The notes under the pieces: model-generated | Told to the model about the DNA's origin: nothing | Databases searched by the model: none | Seen by the model: the letters and a program-made list of their open reading frames with translations, nothing else | From: Oleiharenicola lentus | Lineage (GTDB): Bacteria; Verrucomicrobiota; Verrucomicrobiia; Opitutales; Opitutaceae | Direction of reading: 5' to 3' | NCBI RefSeq assembly: GCF_004118375.1 | Contig: NZ_SDHX01000001.1 | Coordinates: 930,001-994,000, forward strand | Length of the DNA stretch: 64,000 nt | Translations under genes and position numbers: made by a program | Shown: piece by piece, positions 9,305-17,886 of the stretch | Position numbering within the stretch: the stretch's first letter is position 1 | How the letters are laid out: each line of letters opens with the position of its first letter

Positions 9305-10576
9305 TCAACCCGCGAAGAACTTCTGAATCCGCTGCAGCGAGGCGACCAGGCGATCGATCTCTTCCTCGGTGTTGTAGCAGTAAAAGCTCGCACGCGTCGT
9401 GCTTGAGAGGCCGAGCTTGCGCATCAGCGGCTGGTTGCAGTGGTGGCCGCCGCGCAGGGCGATGCCGTCCTCGTCGGCAAAGGTCACAACGTCGTGCGCG
9501 TGCACGCCGTCGAAGGCGAAGCTGACCAACCCGCTGCGCTCGGCACCGACGCGCGGGCCGATGATGCGGATGCCGCGCAGGGCGGAGAGTTTGTCCATCG
9601 CGAGATTCACGAGCTGGGTGTCGTGCGCGGCGATCTGCTCGCGGCCGAGGGCGTCGAGGTAGTCGCAGGCGGCGCCGAGGGCGATGGCGTCGGCCACGTT
9701 GGGCGTGCCGGCCTCGAAGCGTTCGGGCGCGGGTTTCCACGAGGCGCCTTCGTAGGTCACCTGCACGACCATGCCGCCACCGGTCTCGTCGGGGGCGAGC
9801 TTGTCGAGCAGCGTGCGGCGGCCATAGAGCACGCCAATGCCGTTCGGGCCGCACATTTTGTGGCCGGAGAAGGCGAGGAAGTCGCAGCCAATGGCCCGCA
9901 CGTCGAGCGGCACGTGGCCAATGGATTGCGCGGCGTCGATTACCGTGACGGTGCCCACCGCCCGCGCGCGGCGGCAGAGCTCGGCGACGGGATTGATCGT
10001 GCCGAGGGTGTTCGAAATGTGCGTGAACGCGAAAAGCTTCACCTGCGGGGTGAGCAGCTTGTCCAGCGCGGCCAGGTCGAGTCCGCCCTCGCCGTCGGCG
10101 CCGAGCAACGGCACGTATTTGAGCGTGGCGCCGGAGGCCTTGGCCGCCTGCTGCCAGGGCACGAGATTCGAGTGATGTTCGAACTCAGTCGTGAGCACGA
10201 TGTCGCCGGGCTTCAGGTGGGCTTGGCCCCAGCTGCGGGCGATGACGTTGATGCTCTCGGTGGTGCCGCGCGTGAAGATGATCTCGGCGGGATCGGCCGC
10301 GTTGATGAACTTCGCCACGCGGGCGCGGGCGCCCTCATAGGCGTCGGTCGCGCGCATGGAGAGCGCGTGCAGGCCGCGATGGACGTTGCTGTTGTCACGC
10401 TCGTAGTAGCGGACGAGCGCGTCGATGACGCTCCGCGGTTTCTGCGACGTGGCGCCGTTGTCGAGGTAGACAAGGGGCTTGCCGTTGACCTGCTGGTGCA
10501 GGACGGGGAAGTCGGCGCGGACGTTGCTCCACGCGGCGGCGCGGGAATCGGAGGTCGGGGATCGGGGATCGGCCAT
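9305..10576 (-). CDS. sufS: Cysteine desulfurase SufS
   Basis: PLP enzyme that takes sulfur from cysteine for iron-sulfur cluster assembly. Class II (SufS) features: Lys240 in SGHKMCGP is the PLP-binding lysine and Cys380 in RGGHHCNQP is the persulfide-forming cysteine, in the rigid short loop typical of SufS rather than IscS. 423 residues with the ATG at 10576. Lies 5 bases after sufU, so the pair is an operon; SufU serves as sulfur acceptor. The scaffold genes sufBCD are not in the window. The abundance of Fe-S proteins nearby (fumarase, HemN, complex I) explains the need. Confidence 0.93.
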   Translation of the reverse strand: MADPRSPTSDSRAAAWSNVRADFPVLHQQVNGKPLVYLDNGATSQKPRSVIDALVRYYERDNSNVHRGLHALSMRATDAYEGARARVAKFINAADPAEIIFTRGTTESINVIARSWGQAHLKPGDIVLTTEFEHHSNLVPWQQAAKASGATLKYVPLLGADGEGGLDLAALDKLLTPQVKLFAFTHISNTLGTINPVAELCRRARAVGTVTVIDAAQSIGHVPLDVRAIGCDFLAFSGHKMCGPNGIGVLYGRRTLLDKLAPDETGGGMVVQVTYEGASWKPAPERFEAGTPNVADAIALGAACDYLDALGREQIAAHDTQLVNLAMDKLSALRGIRIIGPRVGAERSGLVSFAFDGVHAHDVVTFADEDGIALRGGHHCNQPLMRKLGLSSTTRASFYCYNTEEEIDRLVASLQRIQKFFAG

Positions 10577-10581
10577 CGCGC

Positions 10582-11037
10582 TCAGTCCTTGTGGGTTTCG
10601 GTCGTGGCGGTGACCGGGTCGCCCTTGAGGGCGTTGAGGGCGGCGTGCCAGCCGAGGGTGGCGCACTTGATGCGGGCCGGGAACTGGTGGACCCCGGCGA
10701 GCGCGGCGAGGTCGGAGAGGTTGTTCTCGTCCACCTGGCCGGTGGTCACGAGCTTGTGGACGTCGGCGTAGATGGCCTCGGTCTCGGCCAGGGTCTTGCC
10801 CTTGACGTGGAGGGTCATGAGGGAGGCGCTGGCCTGGGAGATGGCGCAGCCGGATCCGTCGAAGGTGATTTCGCCCACCCGGTCACCATCGAGCCGCAGG
10901 TAAACGGTGCATTGGTCTCCGCACGAGGGGTTTTCGCCATGGGCAACGCGGTTGGCCGTGGGCAGCTTGCCGCGGTTCCGCGGGCGGCGGTTGTGGTCCA
11001 AAATGACGGACTGGTAGAGGTCGGTGAGATCTTGCAT
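10582..11037 (-). CDS. sufU: SufU-type sulfur transfer / zinc protein
   Basis: Partner of SufS that accepts the persulfide sulfur by zinc-ligand exchange and passes it to the SufBCD scaffold. 151 residues from the ATG at 11037. The four zinc ligands of the Bacillus protein can be placed: Cys39, Asp41, Cys64 (DGSGCAIS) and Cys125 (IKCATLGW). The insertion of about 20 residues before the last cysteine separates SufU from IscU and is present. The frame is open 22 codons further upstream but that part is dissimilar to the family. Translationally close to sufS (5-base gap). Confidence 0.9.
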   Translation of the reverse strand: MQDLTDLYQSVILDHNRRPRNRGKLPTANRVAHGENPSCGDQCTVYLRLDGDRVGEITFDGSGCAISQASASLMTLHVKGKTLAETEAIYADVHKLVTTGQVDENNLSDLAALAGVHQFPARIKCATLGWHAALNALKGDPVTATTETHKD

Positions 11038-11145
11038 CGGCCGGAGACGTGAGGGACAGAGGCTACGCCGGGTCGGGCTTTTGGCAACCTGTGATTGGGG
11101 CACAGTGGGTTATCCGGCGGGGCAGACAGCGGGCAGGAATTTCCG

Positions 11146-11175
11146 TTGACCCGGGAAATGGGAGCACCCTTATTC
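11146..11175 (+). promoter_or_regulatory. Likely sigma-70 promoter of tRNA-Ser
   Basis: TTGACC at 11146-11151 and TTATTC at 11170-11175, separated by 18 bases, lie 16 bases before the tRNA 5' end. Both boxes are near consensus at the -35 and weaker at the -10. No other promoter-like pair is seen between sufU and the tRNA. Confidence 0.5.
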
Positions 11176-11191
11176 GACCTTCCCCTGTCAC

Positions 11192-12494
<1,303 letters not shown>

Positions 12495-12497
12495 GGT

Positions 12498-12698
12498 CTA
12501 GCGGGTCTTCTTGATTCGGTGGAAGTAGTCGTGAAACGCGCTTTTGAGCACGAAGACACGTCCGCGGATTTTGACGGACTTGAGCTTGCCGTCTTGAATC
12601 AGACGGCGGACGGTCTTTACCGAGCAGCGCAGCACGGGGGCGATTTCCGGCAGGAGCAGGAATTCGTCACCGTTGGGAAGTGAGGCAGGGGTATTCAT
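12498..12698 (-). CDS. xis: Excisionase-like HTH protein
   Basis: 66-residue DNA-binding protein of the MerR/AlpA-like winged-helix fold used by excisionases and integrase regulators. The recognisable part is the helix-turn-helix with CSVKTVRRLIQDGKL followed by the wing KIRGRVFV. The ATG at 12698 overlaps the stop of the preceding gene (ATGA), indicating translational coupling, and the stop is 3 bases before int. Size, fold and position immediately upstream of the integrase fit a recombination directionality factor; a plain transcription regulator is also possible. Confidence 0.75.
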   Translation of the reverse strand: MNTPASLPNGDEFLLLPEIAPVLRCSVKTVRRLIQDGKLKSVKIRGRVFVLKSAFHDYFHRIKKTR

Positions 12699-13180
12699 TT
12701 CTTTGCCCTCTCTGCTTGTTCTTTTGCCCAGCGTGAGCCCCATCGGAGAAAACCGCCGTGCCAATCTGGCTGGTCGCCCTCTAGCTCAGCCCGAGTCACC
12801 GCGCCCTTTTCGATGGCGCGCTGTTCGATTTCAGCCTTCCACGCCTTGCATTCGCTCACCGGGATATAACCCAGAGCTAGCTCCCGAGTTCTAAGGTCGA
12901 GGCCGAACAGATTTCGTTTGCGGTGGGTAATCGTGAAAAAGAACCCGGTCAGTTTTCCCTCTTTCAGTCGCTTATGGACAGCGGCACGGGAAACAGGCGC
13001 ATACATGGAGACGCCGCCCGGCGACACGCATTGTCCGGCTACCTTGAACACGGCATCGGACCAGTAGCTGGTCTCTTCTTGAGGTCCTTCTTTCTGGTAG
13101 ATGCGAGTGCCGGGGACCGGTGATCCAAAAACCCTGTGCAGCTCTTCCGGAACGACGAGGTAGGGGAAGTTAGTTGACAT
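12695..13180 (-). CDS. HTH protein of the integrative element, unknown role
   Basis: 161 residues. I do not recognise a named family, but the segment VSRAAVHKRLKEGKL (about residues 70-85) reads as a helix-turn-helix, and the C-terminus is rich in basic and acidic residues. The ATG at 13180 was chosen; a TTG four codons earlier (13192) is in frame. First gene of the HTH-xis-int operon, coupled to the next gene by an ATGA overlap. Its start codon lies inside a 17-bp palindromic site (13173-13189) that is repeated at 13199-13215, which suggests autoregulation. It could be the element's repressor or a replication cofactor. Confidence 0.65.
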   Translation of the reverse strand: MSTNFPYLVVPEELHRVFGSPVPGTRIYQKEGPQEETSYWSDAVFKVAGQCVSPGGVSMYAPVSRAAVHKRLKEGKLTGFFFTITHRKRNLFGLDLRTRELALGYIPVSECKAWKAEIEQRAIEKGAVTRAELEGDQPDWHGGFLRWGSRWAKEQAERAKK

Positions 13181-13218
13181 TACATCAACCAATGAGCGGT
13201 TAACGTTATGTCAACTAA
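13170..13218. promoter_or_regulatory. Pair of palindromic operator-like sites
   Basis: Two related 17-bp sites, GTTGACATTACATCAAC (13173-13189) and GTTAACGTTATGTCAAC (13199-13215), start 26 bp apart; 14 of 17 positions match when the second is inverted. Together they make a larger inverted repeat with 11-bp perfect ends (13170-13180 and 13208-13218). The left site covers the start codon of the HTH gene. Spacing of about two and a half helical turns fits binding of two dimers of a repressor. Confidence 0.6.
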
Positions 13219-13240
13219 ATCTTTTGGGCATTAAAGGTCA

Positions 13241-13270
13241 GACACGGAGGGGCGCAGCCCCGGAGTTGTC
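13241..13270. other. GC-rich hairpin downstream of the membrane-protein gene
   Basis: A stem GGGGC / GCCCC with a GCA loop is enclosed by GACA / TGTC. It lies in the non-coding gap of the element between the membrane-protein stop and the operator pair. No T-run follows on either strand. It could be a weak terminator or the stem-loop of a rolling-circle origin for the Rep protein; the sequence alone does not decide. Confidence 0.35.
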
Positions 13271-13290
13271 AGTGCCGGCTTCTTCATTGG

Positions 13291-13776
13291 TTAGTCGGGA
13301 GCGTAGCCCCAGCCGCCTTCGGTCGAATACCAGTGTGAGGTGCTTACCGTGCCGATGCGATAGACAAGCTGAAATCCATCGCTGTTCCGAAATCGAGTAT
13401 ACTTCTGGAAAAACCTAGCGACGCTTGGATTCGCGAACGAATAGCTTCTGAGGTCTGACGGGAAGCTACCTGTGTCACCTTTAGTGCTATAAGCAAACGC
13501 GACGATTCGCGTGGCTTCCGCCTGCACATCTACCAAGCGCTTCGCCAGCACCAGTTGATAAGGGACGATGGCTGCCGCTAGCACAATGCACGCAATGGCT
13601 CCAATTAGCGGCTTCTTCCAAGCGAGGACGGCCAGCGGAAGGTTAAGCGCTGCCGCAATGAAGTATAGCAGAGAGACAATCTCTCCGATCGTCTCGAAAG
13701 CGAGGTATGCGCACAGGGCCTCCAGCGGGAGGCAGCAAAGGAAAATCAGACCGCAAATGATGCGTTCGTTTCTCAT
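13291..13776 (-). CDS. Small membrane protein of the integrative element
   Basis: 161 residues, no family recognised. Three hydrophobic segments (about residues 5-25, 33-52 and 56-78) are followed by a soluble C-terminal part of about 80 residues with aromatic and Ser/Gly-rich stretches ending in WGYAPD. AT-richer codon use than the surrounding chromosome marks it as cargo. It is 110 bases upstream of the HTH-xis-int operon on the same strand, with the operator pair and a hairpin between. Entry exclusion, host interaction or envelope modification are possible; there is no direct evidence. Confidence 0.6.
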   Translation of the reverse strand: MRNERIICGLIFLCCLPLEALCAYLAFETIGEIVSLLYFIAAALNLPLAVLAWKKPLIGAIACIVLAAAIVPYQLVLAKRLVDVQAEATRIVAFAYSTKGDTGSFPSDLRSYSFANPSVARFFQKYTRFRNSDGFQLVYRIGTVSTSHWYSTEGGWGYAPD

Positions 13777-13894
13777 GGGCGTGTTTTGTTTTGCCGGACG
13801 TTGTATATTGCATTCGGCATTTCACGAGCGAAACGCCGATTTGGCTACGGGCAATATTCTTGTGGAAATCACGGTGCAGCATTTTCGCTTCCCT

Positions 13895-14113
13895 ATGGCC
13901 CGTAGAAAAGCGCGATTTCGAATCTCCATAAAAGATAACGCGGCAGGAAAGGTGCTCAAGGTTGAACTGATACCGGACGTTATGGGCATTGGTTTCACGG
14001 TGCGGCAAAACGGTAAGATGATCGACCATGTTCCTCGATTCAGTCTGACGGCGGTTTGCGAACGCCTGCGTCGTTGGCTAGTGAGGAATTCGAGGAATCG
14101 CCCGCATCCCTAG
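13895..14113 (+). CDS. Possible small basic protein of the element
   Basis: A 72-residue frame rich in Arg, Lys and alternating hydrophobics (begins MARRKARFRISIKDN, ends in a helix ERLRRWLVRN). The pattern of beta strands then an amphipathic helix looks protein-like, and it fills a 300-base gap on the plus strand between two minus-strand genes. It overlaps the 3' end of rep by 36 bases tail to tail. A GTG at 13862 would add 11 residues. Evidence is compositional only, so it may not be a gene. Confidence 0.4.
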   Translation: MARRKARFRISIKDNAAGKVLKVELIPDVMGIGFTVRQNGKMIDHVPRFSLTAVCERLRRWLVRNSRNRPHP

Positions 14114-15358
14114 CACTTGAAGCAGGGCTGTGAATTCCTCGGCGGATGAATTGACGATACAATCACGCAGGCGATAGGCCCAACTCCGCCCTAGAATGCG
14201 AGTGATGCCGGGCATATCCACTGCCCCGATTACGGCGGCAATTGCCGCAACCCGCTGCCGCCATTCAGTCATACCGGGCGAATGCCACGCAAAAACGCGA
14301 GTGCAGGCGAGCCAGTGAATTTTGTTTCGCCGGTCGAATTCCACTCTCCGGCAGCCTTTCCATGAGTGCTTCTTGATGACCAACCCGGCTTCGAGGTATT
14401 TACCGATATACTCCGAAATGGCCTCCTTGCCCTTGCGGATGGGGAGCAGTTCCGCCCGCCCGAGGCCGTAGCGAGGGAGCACCTTTCGGAGCAGGGACCA
14501 CATGGCGACGAGTCCGGGCGCGGCTGAATTCCGGTAGCGCAGTCGAAGCTCACGAAAATGACCCGTTGTCCCGGACATGCGCCGTTCGCGTTGGCACAAG
14601 TCGAAGGCAGGCCAGTCGAATGCATCGGGCCGGGTGTCCCACTCGACGGCAACGAGGAGATGATAATGCGGGTTGCCCCGTTTCTGTGGTTCCAGGACGC
14701 GGATAAAGCTGAGTATCCACGCACCGTTGCGGCGGAGGTAGCTGTTCCAACGGCGGGCGAATTGGGTGGGATGCAGGTTGGCCTCGTCGGTGACGGTGAA
14801 GAAAAGGCAGTGATTGCGGCCCCAGTGCTGAATGAAGGCGGCGACATTGAGACGAAGATGGAATGCGGATCGGGCTTCCGCCCCGGTTGGCACGCCCCAG
14901 CGATAGAGGGTGTCCTCGTCCCGCTCGTCCCAGAGCTGCTTGCCGGAGTTGTCCCGATAGATGCCCGGTTGATGCGGGACCGGCTTCAGTTTGTAGCGGG
15001 GTTTGTCGGAATTGTTACTATTCTGACAAGGAAGGCCGGCTGGCGCCGGCGCGGGCGCTTCGCGCCCGCATCCGGCAGCCAGCTCGGCCCTTTCCGTTGG
15101 CGGACGTTCAACGGATTCCGTCAGCGCCGACATCCAGCGGTTGCGGGCGGTTTCCCGTTGTTCGGGAGTCCTTGGGGCTGTTGACGGGGTGGGGCTGGGC
15201 GGAGCCGCAACAGGCTGGGAGCCCGCGAACGGCGCATCCCACCCGACCGGCTTCCGGTCGGAGAAACTGGCGAGGGCTACGCCGGGCACTTCCGTGTCCT
15301 GGCTTACTGGGGTGGATTCCACCCCAGCCCCCGGTTTATTCGGTGCTTCGTCCGGCAT
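14078..15358 (-). CDS. rep: HUH-endonuclease rolling-circle replication initiator
   Basis: 426-residue Rep that would nick the origin of the excised circle and start rolling-circle replication. The three motifs are in order: FFTVTDE (about 186-192), the metal-binding HUH as NPHYHLL (His231, His233) and YIGK with nucleophile Tyr317 and Lys320. A single catalytic Tyr points to the Rep class with one tyrosine. The first 120 residues are Pro/Ser/Thr/Ala-rich and probably disordered. I chose the ATG at 15358, preceded by AAAGG at a good distance; a GTG at 15376 is in frame. Its start overlaps the stop of the integrase tail by 23 bases, which would couple int and rep in the circular form. Confidence 0.85.
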   Translation of the reverse strand: MPDEAPNKPGAGVESTPVSQDTEVPGVALASFSDRKPVGWDAPFAGSQPVAAPPSPTPSTAPRTPEQRETARNRWMSALTESVERPPTERAELAAGCGREAPAPAPAGLPCQNSNNSDKPRYKLKPVPHQPGIYRDNSGKQLWDERDEDTLYRWGVPTGAEARSAFHLRLNVAAFIQHWGRNHCLFFTVTDEANLHPTQFARRWNSYLRRNGAWILSFIRVLEPQKRGNPHYHLLVAVEWDTRPDAFDWPAFDLCQRERRMSGTTGHFRELRLRYRNSAAPGLVAMWSLLRKVLPRYGLGRAELLPIRKGKEAISEYIGKYLEAGLVIKKHSWKGCRRVEFDRRNKIHWLACTRVFAWHSPGMTEWRQRVAAIAAVIGAVDMPGITRILGRSWAYRLRDCIVNSSAEEFTALLQVLGMRAIPRIPH

Positions 15359-15578
15359 CGCTACCTTTCGCGGCACGGACGAGCGTCATGATCGCCGTGC
15401 GGATTGCGTCGGGTAGCGTTGCCCAAGTGCGGGCAAGTTTGGTCAGTTCTGGACTCATCTTCCCAGAAATTTGGGAAGCTATAAGGGAAGATGCGTTTTC
15501 GGCATTTCCCCCAGCTATTTCACCGTCAATCGGTTCAGAACTACCCTTTCGGGGGTTCGAATCCCCCCTCTCCGCCAT
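15336..15578 (-). CDS. Stranded C-terminal tail of the integrase
   Basis: Minus-strand frame that begins in attR (ATG at 15578 formed by tRNA CCA plus flanking T; open also from 15629) and runs 80 codons to a TAA at 15336-15338. After the tRNA-derived DSNPR it encodes 70 residues whose last part (TWATLPDAIRTAIMTLV) forms an amphipathic helix of a kind I associate with C-termini of tyrosine recombinases in this phylum. In the excised circle this frame joins int in phase at DSNPR. It contains ASSLIASQISGK, similar to ASSIASQKSGK of the integrase, so part of the tail is an internal duplication. In the integrated state it may be untranslated. Confidence 0.6.
   Translation of the reverse strand: MAERGDSNPRKGSSEPIDGEIAGGNAENASSLIASQISGKMSPELTKLARTWATLPDAIRTAIMTLVRAAKGSDAGRSTE
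15550..15577 (+). repeat. attR, copy of the tRNA-Ser 3' end
   Basis: 28-base right copy of the attachment repeat, identical to attL except for one missing C after TTCGAAT (six instead of seven). It is presumably the original chromosomal tRNA 3' end, no longer under selection because the element brought its own. The missing base would break the T-stem/acceptor pairing of any tRNA rebuilt from it. Confidence 0.9.
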
Positions 15579-15796
15579 CCTTCGCTCTTTGGGGTTCGGA
15601 TGGCACGGCCACCTTTCGATGACGGCCATTCTGCCCTATCAGGGAGCGGGTGCGCGGCGAAGGATGCGCTCCGAAGCTTTAGCGGCGGAGGGGACGAGCT
15701 TCTGTATTCCGCCGTTGTGCCCGTCGGTATGGCGGACAATCCTATCCATGCAGCTTTGGGGAAGCAGGGCCATGTTTTCAGCTGAGGAGGCAAGTC
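15579..15796. other. Non-coding stretch with small inverted repeats
   Basis: No credible gene. Short palindromic pieces occur: tccttcgc near 15579 is repeated inverted as gcgaagga near 15660, and gccatcc / ggatggc (about 15574-15604) surround the attR edge. A ribosome-binding sequence gaggagg lies at 15784-15790 ahead of the GIY-YIG reading frame. I interpret the palindromes as remnants of repeat units accompanying the nuclease-like gene, without proof. Confidence 0.4.
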
Positions 15797-16051
15797 ATGT
15801 ATTACGTTTACCGCTTGGAACGCATCGCCCATCGCGGGCAACGCTATGTCGGGTTCAGTTCCGACCTGCGCCGGCGTCTGAACGACCATAACGAGGGAAA
15901 ACTTCCTAACACCGCCCGATACCGACCGTGGAGACTCGCGACATAGTTGGCGTTTAGCTCCAAGCAGCAGGCTCTTGCTTTTGAGCGATACCTAAAGTCC
16001 GGCTCCGGACACGCCTTTGCTCGGAAACGGCTCAGGCCGGTTAATCTTTGA
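15797..16051 (+). pseudogene. GIY-YIG nuclease-fold gene with an in-frame stop
   Basis: The 84-codon frame starts with YYVYRLERIAHRGQRYVGFS, the YVY...YVG version of the GIY-YIG core, continues with DLRRRLNDHN and, after a TAG at 15944-15946, ends with ALAFERYLKSGSG, the conserved end of the single-domain family. Both halves are in the same frame, so a single base change (probably TAC or TAT to TAG) broke the gene. A strong Shine-Dalgarno sequence remains in place. It lies just outside the integrated element. Read-through or a sequencing error are the alternatives. Confidence 0.8.
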
Positions 16052-16062
16052 AACCGAGCTCA

Positions 16063-17886
16063 TCAGCGCACGGGCAGTTTGTCGAAATAGGCACCGATGA
16101 TTTCTCGCACGACCGGGGCCGCGTGGGCGGCGCCGGCGAATTCTTCGTTGGGGCGGGCGCCTTCCAGGGCGACGGCGAGGGCGATCTGTGGCTTCTCGAT
16201 GGGGGCGAAGGCGACGAACCAGGCGATGTTGAAAGTGCCAGCCGGACGCGTCACCTGCGCGGTGCCGGTCTTGCCGGCGATGCTGATGCCGGGCACCTGG
16301 GCGTCGCGGCCGATGCCGCTTTCCACCACGGCACGCAGGCCGGCGAGAAGGGCGGCGTAGTCGGCGTCGGTCAGGCCGAGCGGTTCAGCCGGCCGGTCGC
16401 CGGAGGGTTTTCTTCCGGGTGAGCGCAGCAAGGTTGGCACGGTGAGCGTTTCACGGCGGGCGAGCGAGGCCACGGCGCAGGCGAGTTGCAGCGGCGAACA
16501 GCGGAGGAACCCCTGACCGATGGCGAGGTTGGCGGTGTCGCCGGGCATCCACGGGCCGTGCCCGGCCTGTTCCTTCCACAAGGGATCGGGCACGAGCATA
16601 CGCGAGGCTTCAGCCGGTAAATCGAGGCCGGTGGGTTCGCCGAGGTGAAATCGCCGGGCTTCGGCCGCGAGCGCGTCGGCCCCAGCGGCGAGTCCGGCTT
16701 GGTAGGCGAAGACATTGCAGCTGTGCGCGAGCGCGTCGCGCAGGCGAATGGAACCGTGGCCCCCGGGATTGTGGCAGGGCAGGCGTCGGCCACCGAGTTC
16801 AAGGTAGCCGGGACAGGGCAGCGCGGTGTCGGGTTGCAGGGTATTGCCCCGCAGGCCGGCGAGAGCGGTGAAAATCTTGAACACCGAACCGGGCGGGTAG
16901 AGGCCCTGAGTCGCGTGGTTGAACCAGCCGCCCTCCGCGTCGATGTGCTGCTTCACCGCGGTGGTCATCGTGGGAGAAACCACGTTGAGATCGTAGCCAG
17001 GCTTGCTGGAGAGCGCGAGGACTTCGCCGGTTTCCACGGCGATGACGGCAACTGATCCACGCAAGGCGGGTGATTCGGCCAGTGCGCGTTCGGTGACGAG
17101 TTGCAAATCGAGGTCGAGACTCAGCGTGACATCGACACCGGCCACCGGCTCCCGCGTTGTCGTGGCGGGACCGACCGCAAATCCCCAGGCGTCCACCTGC
17201 ACAATCGCCTCGCCGGGCTGACCGCTCAACAGGGTTTCGTGCTGCTGCTCGATTCCGCCAAGACCGCGCACCTCTTCTCCCGAAGAAAGCGTGCGGCGGA
17301 CCCGTCCGAGAAGGTGTGCGGCTGTCGCCCCCTGTGGATACCAACGTTGGTCGATGTGCTGCAAACGCACGGGATCGGCTGCGGCCAGCCCCATCGACAG
17401 TTTGTCGGCTTCCGCATTGCTCAAGTCACGGGCCAGCACGAAGGGTGTCGTTCGGTCATGGGCATAGGCGCGTTCGAGGCGTGAAGCATCCACGGGGTCC
17501 TGCCGTCCGTTGAGCGCGTTCACCCGGTCGAGGTGACGCTGGATGACGGCGAGACGGCTCTGGGCGGTGGCGGCCCCGGTGCGCAGTTCCGAGAGGTTGA
17601 TCACCGCGTCCGTGCGCGGGCGGTTAACGGCGAGCACGCGCTGGTCGCGGTCGTAGATGACGCCACGCGATGCGGGCAGGACCAGACGGCGCTGGGTCTG
17701 GCGTTGCTCGCGCGCAGCGTGTTCGCTTGAGCGGAATAGTTGCTGATAACCGAGACCGGCGACCAGCACGACGAGCATCACGCCGAACACGCCGAGAAGG
17801 ATCCGGAGACGCCGGGGTGGGACTGGCGGACTTCCGTCCTCCCCGGGGCGCGGTTCACCGCCGTTTGTTTTTAGGCGGCGGGCCAT
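16063..17886 (-). CDS. mrdA: Penicillin-binding protein 2, peptidoglycan transpeptidase
   Basis: Class B PBP of 607 residues for cell elongation, anchored in the inner membrane with the catalytic domain in the periplasm. One transmembrane helix at about 28-48, a dimerisation/pedestal domain to about 245, then the transpeptidase domain with Ser334-x-x-Lys337 (PGSVFK), Ser389-Cys-Asn391 and Lys539-Thr-Gly (GKTGTAQ). All three active-site motifs are intact. Its start overlaps the end of the upstream 875-residue gene by 32 bases. mreB, mreC and rodA are not in the window, so the name rests on protein similarity to PBP2 rather than on context. Confidence 0.88.
   Translation of the reverse strand: MARRLKTNGGEPRPGEDGSPPVPPRRLRILLGVFGVMLVVLVAGLGYQQLFRSSEHAAREQRQTQRRLVLPASRGVIYDRDQRVLAVNRPRTDAVINLSELRTGAATAQSRLAVIQRHLDRVNALNGRQDPVDASRLERAYAHDRTTPFVLARDLSNAEADKLSMGLAAADPVRLQHIDQRWYPQGATAAHLLGRVRRTLSSGEEVRGLGGIEQQHETLLSGQPGEAIVQVDAWGFAVGPATTTREPVAGVDVTLSLDLDLQLVTERALAESPALRGSVAVIAVETGEVLALSSKPGYDLNVVSPTMTTAVKQHIDAEGGWFNHATQGLYPPGSVFKIFTALAGLRGNTLQPDTALPCPGYLELGGRRLPCHNPGGHGSIRLRDALAHSCNVFAYQAGLAAGADALAAEARRFHLGEPTGLDLPAEASRMLVPDPLWKEQAGHGPWMPGDTANLAIGQGFLRCSPLQLACAVASLARRETLTVPTLLRSPGRKPSGDRPAEPLGLTDADYAALLAGLRAVVESGIGRDAQVPGISIAGKTGTAQVTRPAGTFNIAWFVAFAPIEKPQIALAVALEGARPNEEFAGAAHAAPVVREIIGAYFDKLPVR

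Noticed and set aside
15515-15889. Minus-strand frame across attR and the GIY-YIG gene
   Set aside because: It reads the tRNA repeat in another phase and runs antisense to the GIY-YIG frame; no independent coding signal.
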